Source of the DNA: DAOTUB01 sp034437455
GTDB taxonomy: Bacteria > Chloroflexota > Anaerolineae > B4-G1
Reading direction: 5' to 3'
Length of the DNA: 6,968 bases
Assembly (NCBI GenBank): GCA_034437455.1
Contig: DAOTUB010000318.1
Location: forward strand, 1 to 6,968
Below are positions 1 to 4,832 of this stretch, one piece after another (the first letter of the stretch is position 1; each line of letters opens with the position of its first letter). The notes under the pieces are model-generated. The model saw nothing but the letters and a program-made list of their open reading frames with translations, was not told where the DNA came from and searched no databases. The position numbers and the translations under genes were made by a program.

Positions 1-2
1 AA

Positions 3-413
3 GAGCTGGTCCAAGAGATGACGCTCGTCATCTTGGAAAAAGCCCAGCAAGCCCCCGACTTTTTGAAGCAGAAATCCTGTTACATCATATCGTTTGCGAC
101 CTGGCGAACGTTGGATAAGGTTCGCCACCGTTGGAACGACCTCACTGCGAGCGAGTTTGATCCTGAGCTGGAAGGGAGCGCAAGCTCTCCCGCTGAACGG
201 TTGGTCCTGGAAGACATTAACAATCTACTGGATGAGCAGGGCCGCCAGATTGTCCGGGCCATCCTGCTGGAAAGACAGGGTGTCATCAAGAGAAATGGCA
301 AATTGAACGTGAGCGGCCTGGCCAGGCACTTGGGGATGTCTAAAAGTACGGCCAGGCGGCGCGTGTCAGTGTTGAGAGATGCGTTGGTGGAAGCGGGATA
401 CACCTTCACTTGA
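3..413 (+). CDS. Sigma-70-like / HTH DNA-binding protein, 5'-truncated by window edge
   Basis: The reading frame is open to the left edge. The codons before the first ATG (base 18) read E-L-V-Q-E, so the gene very probably starts outside the window and the ATG is internal. The visible part has two blocks. 'ELVQE' followed by 'VILEKAQQAPDF' and 'IISFATWRTLDKVR' resembles sigma-70 region 2 (D-L-V-Q-E ... A ... D-x-x-R), which contacts core polymerase and the -10 element. The second block, 'LLDEQGRQIVRAILLE' followed by 'LNVSGLARHLGMSKSTARRR' (about residues 96-115 counted from the ATG), is a helix-turn-helix like sigma region 4 or a general winged/HTH reader. The likely role is a small alternative sigma factor or a related regulator. 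Nothing links it to the downstream transporter, which lies 144 bases away. Its base composition looks more GC-rich than the operon. An alternative is an HTH regulator without sigma activity. The family call is inferred from motifs only. Confidence 0.6.
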   Translation, partial: ELVQEMTLVILEKAQQAPDFLKQKSCYIISFATWRTLDKVRHRWNDLTASEFDPELEGSASSPAERLVLEDINNLLDEQGRQIVRAILLERQGVIKRNGKLNVSGLARHLGMSKSTARRRVSVLRDALVEAGYTFT

Positions 414-557
414 TAGGTGCATTCAACTTTCGTTTGCTCTTTGTTTCTGGATGTGTCTCAGTACTGTTGCCAAAGACTAGACTGACGATACTAAAGATGA
501 CCACTAGTTGTTGAAAACGGCCAGGATATTAATCGGTGAACAACGCGGAAGGCAAAG

Positions 558-1661
558 ATGATGTCTCTTTTGAGCAAAGTGGGGGGTGCGAAGCTTTGCG
601 ATTTCAAGCGCCGTACAATCTCCAACCTTTCATACTGTGTTTCACTTGTCACATCCAATTATGTGATACGTAGTGCCTTTAGAGCGCTTTTTACGATTTG
701 GCTGGTTACGACACTAATTTTTATCGTCATTCGCGCTATCCCTGGTAGTCCAACAGATAGCCTGGTGCGAGAACTAATGCATAATGAGGGGCTCACTGCA
801 GAAGAAGCGGTCAAAAAGTCAAAGGCTTTGCTTGGTGTTGAGATGGATCAACCTCTGGGCGAACAGTATTTGCAATATATGAATAATTTGCTACATGGTG
901 ATTTAGGCACTTCGTATAAATCGCCTGGCAAACCTGTGTCTCAGATCATTGCCGATCGATTACCTTGGACAATTTTTAGCGTCGGATTATCCCTGTTCAT
1001 CAGCTTTAACCTGGGAATGCTCTTTGGTCTACTTGTCGTTTGTAAACGAGGTTCATGGGTTGATTATTTGTTTACTGCTATCGCGGCTGTGTTAGATGCT
1101 TTGCCCAGCTATTTAATCGCTATCTCGTTACCCCTAATCTTGGGAGTAGTTTTAAAGATCGTCCCGATATGCGAGATGCGAGGCGCAACTCCGCCTGTGC
1201 AATCAAGGTCCAATATAGAGTTTGTGGAGGGTGTGTTCAAGCACGCACGGGTACCGATTTTGGCTTATGTTTTGTCCACTGTTGGCGCTTGGATGCTGAC
1301 GATGAAGCACAGCGCGACCGGTGAATTGAGAGAGGACTATATAGTCGCAGCCCAAGCCAGAGGTTTATCAGAATGGCGCATCAACACTGCTTATGTGGGC
1401 CGTAACGCTAGTTTACCGATGTTCACACGTCTGGCAGTTGAGATTGGGTTTGTGCTTGGTGGATCATTGGTTATTGAAAAAATGTTTGTCTATAAAGGTG
1501 TAGGATATTTGTTGGCGCGCCAAGTGAGTAGCCGAGATTATCCCGTGGTGCAAGGTGTGTTTTTGGTTGTTACTATCTCCGTTGTGATTTCGAATGTCAT
1601 TGCCGATTTTTTGTACGGCTGGCTTGACCCGCGCATACGCATTGTTGGAAAGAGCCATTGA
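558..1661 (+). CDS. ABC transporter permease, DppB/OppB type
   Basis: This is an inner-membrane subunit of a peptide/nickel-class ABC importer that pairs with the next gene's product to form the channel. The protein has 367 residues. The first helix is at about 41-61 and ends in 'IRAIPGSP', which is typical of DppB (…R-x-x-P-G-D/S-P). A periplasmic stretch with 'GDLGTSY' (115-120) is a DppB hallmark. Further helices lie near 136-161, 171-200, 232-251, 291-309 and 331-355. The EAA loop that docks to the ATPase is at about 258-277 ('REDYIVAAQARGLSEWRI', with the invariant Gly269). The C terminus 'YGWLDPRIRI' is also typical. A ribosome binding site GGAAGG (547-552) serves ATG 558, or equally ATG 561. 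Oddity: the usual N terminus of the family corresponds to 'YVIRSAFRALF' at about residue 35, so there is a roughly 33-residue extension. An internal GTG at 663 would remove it but has no visible ribosome binding site. This is the first gene of the operon. Confidence 0.93.
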   Translation: MMSLLSKVGGAKLCDFKRRTISNLSYCVSLVTSNYVIRSAFRALFTIWLVTTLIFIVIRAIPGSPTDSLVRELMHNEGLTAEEAVKKSKALLGVEMDQPLGEQYLQYMNNLLHGDLGTSYKSPGKPVSQIIADRLPWTIFSVGLSLFISFNLGMLFGLLVVCKRGSWVDYLFTAIAAVLDALPSYLIAISLPLILGVVLKIVPICEMRGATPPVQSRSNIEFVEGVFKHARVPILAYVLSTVGAWMLTMKHSATGELREDYIVAAQARGLSEWRINTAYVGRNASLPMFTRLAVEIGFVLGGSLVIEKMFVYKGVGYLLARQVSSRDYPVVQGVFLVVTISVVISNVIADFLYGWLDPRIRIVGKSH

Positions 1662-2542
1662 TTCTGATGCTAGTTTCTGTATTAAGTGATATAGGACGTG
1701 CTAGTAAAGAGAATCTCAGATTACTTGCTCAAAACCGTGCGGGCTTTGTAGGTTTTTTGATGGTCTGTACTTTTGTACTGGTATCGTTCGTGGGGCCTCT
1801 TGTTGTGCCAGAACCGCATGCTGACCAGGCTGAGGGACAAGGGCCATCTTGGGAACATCCATTGGGTATGAATTCTGAAGGCAAGGACAATCTAGTCTTG
1901 TTGATTTACGGAGGGAAAGAGGTGATCACTGTTGCGTCTATCGCAGGTATTCTGACTACAATTATCGCAATAGTGATCGGCTCTGTCAGTGCATTTCTGG
2001 GCGGAATACTGGATAGGCTTATAATGGAAGTGATCAATGCTTGGTTGATTGTACCCAAATTGCCCTTGTTGATAATCGTGGCTGGAGCAACAAGTTTTAA
2101 CAATGTGCTATTTTTGACTGGGATTATGGCGTTATTGAATTGGCCTGGACTGGCACGACAAGTGCGTGCTCAGGTGCTCTCATTGAAAGAGCGGGACTAT
2201 GTAGAGTCTGCAATATTGTTGGATATGGGCATACCTTATATTGTGTTTTGGGAGATTTTGCCCAACATGGCGTCTTTTGTGTTTATCTCAATGGTTTTTT
2301 CGATGACCCACGCAATTTATCAGCAGACAACATTGACTCTAGTGGGGTTGATGCCTTTATCCAGTTACAGTTGGGGAAATATGTTGGGTTTGGCTTTCAG
2401 AAGAGGTGAGATTTACGGGTGGCAGTTCGTGTGGAGCGTATGGAGCCCCGCGGCCGCCATTTCCTTGTTTCAATTATCTCTGGTCTTGATGACGCGGTCA
2501 TTGGAAGTTTTCTCTGATCCACGTTTACGTGCAGGAGAGTGA
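1658..2542 (+). CDS. ABC transporter permease, DppC/OppC type
   Basis: This is the second channel-forming permease of the importer. The protein has 294 residues when read from TTG 1658, which overlaps the previous stop by 4 bases (TTGA). A purine-rich GGAAAGAG (1647-1654) lies just upstream. The alternative ATG 1667 removes three residues but leaves a long spacing to that site. The N-terminal helix at about 28-50 follows the basic segment 'LRLLAQNRAGFVGF', the usual OppC_N pattern. 'HPLGMNSEGKDNLVLLIYGG' (67-86) matches the DppC signature H-P-L-G-T-D-x-x-G-R-D. Helices follow near 91-114, 122-143, 149-163, 205-222 and 262-280. The EAA loop is at about 178-203 ('ERDYVESAILLDMG' then 'ILPN', Gly191 conserved). 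'SDPRLR' near the end corresponds to the family's D-x-L-D-P-R-x-R. Tight coupling to the upstream permease fits equal synthesis of the two channel halves. Confidence 0.93.
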   Translation: MILMLVSVLSDIGRASKENLRLLAQNRAGFVGFLMVCTFVLVSFVGPLVVPEPHADQAEGQGPSWEHPLGMNSEGKDNLVLLIYGGKEVITVASIAGILTTIIAIVIGSVSAFLGGILDRLIMEVINAWLIVPKLPLLIIVAGATSFNNVLFLTGIMALLNWPGLARQVRAQVLSLKERDYVESAILLDMGIPYIVFWEILPNMASFVFISMVFSMTHAIYQQTTLTLVGLMPLSSYSWGNMLGLAFRRGEIYGWQFVWSVWSPAAAISLFQLSLVLMTRSLEVFSDPRLRAGE

Positions 2543-2545
2543 ACT

Positions 2546-3571
2546 TTGGGATCATTTAGCTGCGGTTTGCCCATGCCGATTCTTTCCATCCGTAATCTGT
2601 CAATCAATTATCAATCGCCTCGCGGCTTGGTGCGAGCGATTCGTAATGTCTCGATGGACTTGCATCAAGATGAGGCTTTCTCACTCGTCGGCGAAAGTGG
2701 ATCTGGCAAGACAACTTTGGCTTTGAGCATGTTGCGTTTGTTGCCTGATGCCGCGTCAATTTATCAAGGTCGAATTTTCTGTCATTTCTCCAAAACGACT
2801 GACCCTTTACAAGCGACTGATCTGTTGTCTCTGGATTGTGATTCTTTGCGTCGATTTCGTTGGGAAAGAATTTCTCTTGTTTTTCAGTCGGCGTTGAATG
2901 TGCTAAATCCAGTCATGCGCATTTCGGCTCATTTTAAGGATACAGCCCGAGCTCATAATTACTTACATGGAGAAGCATTGACTAGACGTGCAAAAAATCT
3001 GCTCACGCTGATGCGACTTGATGCTGATCATGTGTGGCGCGCGTTCCCACATGAACTTTCAGGTGGCATGCGACAAAGGGTTTTAATTGCGCTTGCACTG
3101 TTGCTAGAACCCAATCTGCTGATTCTGGATGAGCCAACTTCAGCGCTGGATGTTTTGACACAGAAGTATATAGTAGGTATTGTGCAAGACTTGCGTCAAG
3201 AGCTATCGTTTTCTCTTGTTTTTATTTCGCATCATATAGCGCTGGCCGCCGAGTTATCTGACCGTATGGCGACAATGTACGCAGGCAAAATTATCGAGGT
3301 CGGTCCTGCTAGTGTTTTGCGCAATAGCCCGTGTCACCCTTATACGATGGGTTTGATGAGAGCGGTACCTACGCTCACGGGACCTTTGCAAAACTGTCAA
3401 CCTATTCCTGGGGCGCCGCCAGATCCGATAAATTTGCTAATTGGCTGCAAATTTCATCCCCGTTGTTCTTTTTCCGATGAACGTTGCCGCTATGAGGAAC
3501 CAGAGCTGGAGTTAGTGGAAACAGATCATCGCGTAGCATGTTGGAATTGGCAAAGGTTAAAAAGAAAGTGA
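2546..3571 (+). CDS. ABC transporter ATP-binding protein, DppD/OppD type
   Basis: This is one of two cytoplasmic ATPases that drive the importer. The protein has 341 residues from TTG 2546, which starts 3 bases after the previous stop and has a strong AGGAGAG (2533-2539) six bases upstream. The in-frame ATG 2573 (residue 10, 'MPILSIRNL') matches the usual family N terminus but has no clear ribosome binding site, so the start is uncertain by nine residues. Nucleotide-binding motifs are intact: Walker A GESGSGKTT (49-57), Q-loop Gln114 in 'LVFQSALNVLNP', signature LSGGMRQR (171-178), Walker B LLILDE (191-196) and switch His229. The residue after the switch His is His rather than the common Asp ('ISHHIAL'). 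The C-terminal oligopeptide-type extension carries 'GCKFHPRC' with Cys301, 307, 314 and 332, the four-cysteine pattern of DppD/DppF ATPases that has been linked to an iron-sulfur cluster in this family. The insertion 'FCHFSKTTDPLQATDLLSLD' (78-97) is a little longer than usual. Confidence 0.93.
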   Translation: MGSFSCGLPMPILSIRNLSINYQSPRGLVRAIRNVSMDLHQDEAFSLVGESGSGKTTLALSMLRLLPDAASIYQGRIFCHFSKTTDPLQATDLLSLDCDSLRRFRWERISLVFQSALNVLNPVMRISAHFKDTARAHNYLHGEALTRRAKNLLTLMRLDADHVWRAFPHELSGGMRQRVLIALALLLEPNLLILDEPTSALDVLTQKYIVGIVQDLRQELSFSLVFISHHIALAAELSDRMATMYAGKIIEVGPASVLRNSPCHPYTMGLMRAVPTLTGPLQNCQPIPGAPPDPINLLIGCKFHPRCSFSDERCRYEEPELELVETDHRVACWNWQRLKRK

Positions 3572-3596
3572 AGGCACATTCGGCAAAGGACAATCC

Positions 3597-4586
3597 GTGG
3601 CTCAATCCTTGATAACTCTGGATCACGTCTGTCAGACTTTTAAGATTAAAGGTCAAAGTATTAGAGCTGTGGAAGACGTCTTTTTAAGCATCCAGGCCGG
3701 TGAAATTGTGTGTTTGGTGGGTGAATCGGGATGTGGCAAAACGACCCTAGGTAAGCTGTGCGTAGGACTGTTGTCTCCTTCCTCAGGCCGTATTTTGTTC
3801 AAGGGAAAGGATATTGTAAAATTACAAAGGGCGGAACGTAATGCTTATCGCTTGGCTGTGCAAATGATTCATCAAGATCCTTATGCTTCGCTCAACCCGA
3901 CCCATAGTGTTTACAAAATGATAGCTGCTCCCTTGCAGCATCATAAGTTTACACGAGGCAAAGCTCAAACCTCTAAGAGAGTGCGGGAATTGCTAACTTT
4001 GGTTGATTTGATACCTCCTAACGATTTTATGGAAAAGTTTCCTTATCAATTGAGCGGAGGACAACGTCAGCGGGTATCAATAGCCCGTATGCTTACGGTT
4101 AGTCCATCATTTCTAGTAGCCGATGAGGCAGTGTCGATGGTAGATGCCTCTATTCGAATCAGTCTGTTAGGTGTGCTTTCGCGACTCCAGAAACGAATGG
4201 GTTTGGCTGTGCTTTTCATCACTCATGACCTCGCTTTAGCCAGGTATTTCGCTAGAGAAGGTCGTATCGGCGTCATGTATTTGGGGCGACTGGTTGAAGT
4301 TGCTCCTACACAGCAATTGATTGAGCATCCGCAGCATCCTTATACTAAAGCTTTACTCTCTGCCGTCCCGGAGATTGATACTACTAGCCAGAGACAACGT
4401 GTTGAATTACGCAGTATGGATGTGCCTAGCCCGTTGAACTTGCCCAAGGGCTGTGCCTTTCATCCGCGCTGTCCATATTTAGAGGAGGAACAATGTAAAA
4501 GTGTAGTGCCCAAGTTAGTTCGTTTCTGTGATGGCTCAGCTGTCGCTTGCCACTTGGTCCAAAGGCGGAAGCGACAAAGTTGTTGA
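3597..4586 (+). CDS. ABC transporter ATP-binding protein, DppF/OppF type
   Basis: This is the second ATPase of the importer, expected to form a heterodimer with the preceding one. The protein has 329 residues from GTG 3597, with AAAGGA (3585-3590) six bases upstream and a 25-base gap after the previous stop. Motifs are Walker A GESGCGKTT (42-50), Q-loop Gln93 in 'MIHQDPYASLNP', signature LSGGQRQR (152-159), Walker B FLVADE (172-177) and switch His210 in 'LFITHDLALAR'. The Pro that normally follows the catalytic Glu177 is Ala ('DEAVSMVDASI' instead of D-E-P-V-S). The catalytic Glu is kept, so activity is expected. The C-terminal domain has 'HPQHPYTKALLSAVP' (244-258), the classic oligo_HPY motif, and then 'GCAFHPRC' with Cys286, 292, 300 and 318, the same cysteine layout as in the partner. 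The 'DPYASLNP' loop and 'HPYTKALL' mark it as F type rather than D type. Its 3' end may overlap the small membrane gene if that gene uses an upstream TTG. Confidence 0.94.
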   Translation: MAQSLITLDHVCQTFKIKGQSIRAVEDVFLSIQAGEIVCLVGESGCGKTTLGKLCVGLLSPSSGRILFKGKDIVKLQRAERNAYRLAVQMIHQDPYASLNPTHSVYKMIAAPLQHHKFTRGKAQTSKRVRELLTLVDLIPPNDFMEKFPYQLSGGQRQRVSIARMLTVSPSFLVADEAVSMVDASIRISLLGVLSRLQKRMGLAVLFITHDLALARYFAREGRIGVMYLGRLVEVAPTQQLIEHPQHPYTKALLSAVPEIDTTSQRQRVELRSMDVPSPLNLPKGCAFHPRCPYLEEEQCKSVVPKLVRFCDGSAVACHLVQRRKRQSC

Positions 4587-4609
4587 GCGAGTTGCAAATA
4601 GGTTTTGAC

Positions 4610-4795
4610 ATGCTCGATCCAAGAGTTGGCAGGACGTGTTTTAGAGGGGTAGTGTTTATCTTGTTGGTCTCTGTTATGCTGCTGTTTGTACTAGAACCGG
4701 GGACTGACGAGTTTGTTGTCGCGGTCTTGACCTTGATCATCGGACTGCTATTTTTACTCTCTCTGATCTTTTGGATTTGGCGGTCTAAGGGTTGA
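4610..4795 (+). CDS. Small two-helix membrane protein of the transporter operon, unknown function
   Basis: I do not recognise a named family. From ATG 4610 the product is 61 residues: a short basic start 'MLDPRVGRTCFRG', a first hydrophobic helix 'VVFILLVSVMLLFVL', a short acidic loop 'EPGTDE', a second longer helix running to 'LIFWIW', and a basic tail 'RSKG'. By the positive-inside rule both ends face the cytoplasm, giving a membrane hairpin with an acidic external turn. The start is uncertain. The same frame is open upstream with TTG 4580 (GGAAG at 4567-4571, eight bases away), TTG 4583 (a 4-base TTGA overlap with the ATPase stop, as in the second permease) and TTG 4547. ATG 4610 has only a weak AAATAGG upstream. 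It sits between the ATPase and binding-protein genes with short gaps and no sign of decay, so it is probably a real operon member. It could be a small accessory subunit, an assembly factor or an anchor for the permease pair. This is inference from position only. Confidence 0.6.
   Translation: MLDPRVGRTCFRGVVFILLVSVMLLFVLEPGTDEFVVAVLTLIIGLLFLLSLIFWIWRSKG
4727..4754 (+). promoter_or_regulatory. Possible internal sigma-70-type promoter ahead of the binding-protein gene
   Basis: TTGACC (4727-4732) resembles a -35 box and is followed after 16 bases by TATTTT (4749-4754) as a -10 box. It lies inside the small membrane gene, about 80 bases before the binding-protein ATG. Binding proteins are usually needed in excess over their permeases, and this gene is last in the operon, so an extra promoter would make sense. 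The match is partial and may be chance in a sequence coding for hydrophobic residues. Confidence 0.22.
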
Positions 4796-4819
4796 TACAA
4801 ATCTCTATCACATTTAAAT

Positions 4820-4827
4820 GGAGGGGG
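4820..4827 (+). promoter_or_regulatory. Strong ribosome binding site that decides the binding-protein start
   Basis: GGAGGGGG lies five bases before ATG 4833. An in-frame ATG at 4818 overlaps this site and has no ribosome binding site of its own. The ATG at 4833 gives a clean signal peptide beginning M-K-K, so 4833 is the better start. This is the strongest such site in the window, consistent with high expression of the binding protein. Confidence 0.8.
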
Positions 4828-4832
4828 TCACC

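Noticed and set aside
80..409. Minus-strand open frame opposite the sigma-like gene
   Set aside because: It is fully antisense to a gene with clear motifs, and its translation (Ser/Arg/Leu-rich) shows no recognisable domain.
467..533. Promoter for the operon: TTGCCA (467-472) with GATACT, or TTGAAA (511-516) with TATTAA (527-532)
   Set aside because: Spacers are about 14 and 10 bases, too short for a sigma-70 promoter. No pair with normal spacing was found in 414-557, though the operon promoter probably lies here.
2140..2409. Plus-strand open frame inside the DppC-type permease
   Set aside because: It is out of frame within a well-supported permease, has no ribosome binding site and matches no known domain pattern.
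4818..4832. ATG 4818 as the binding-protein start
   Set aside because: It overlaps the strong GGAGGGGG site, has no ribosome binding site itself, and would put M-E-G-V-T ahead of an otherwise typical M-K-K signal peptide.
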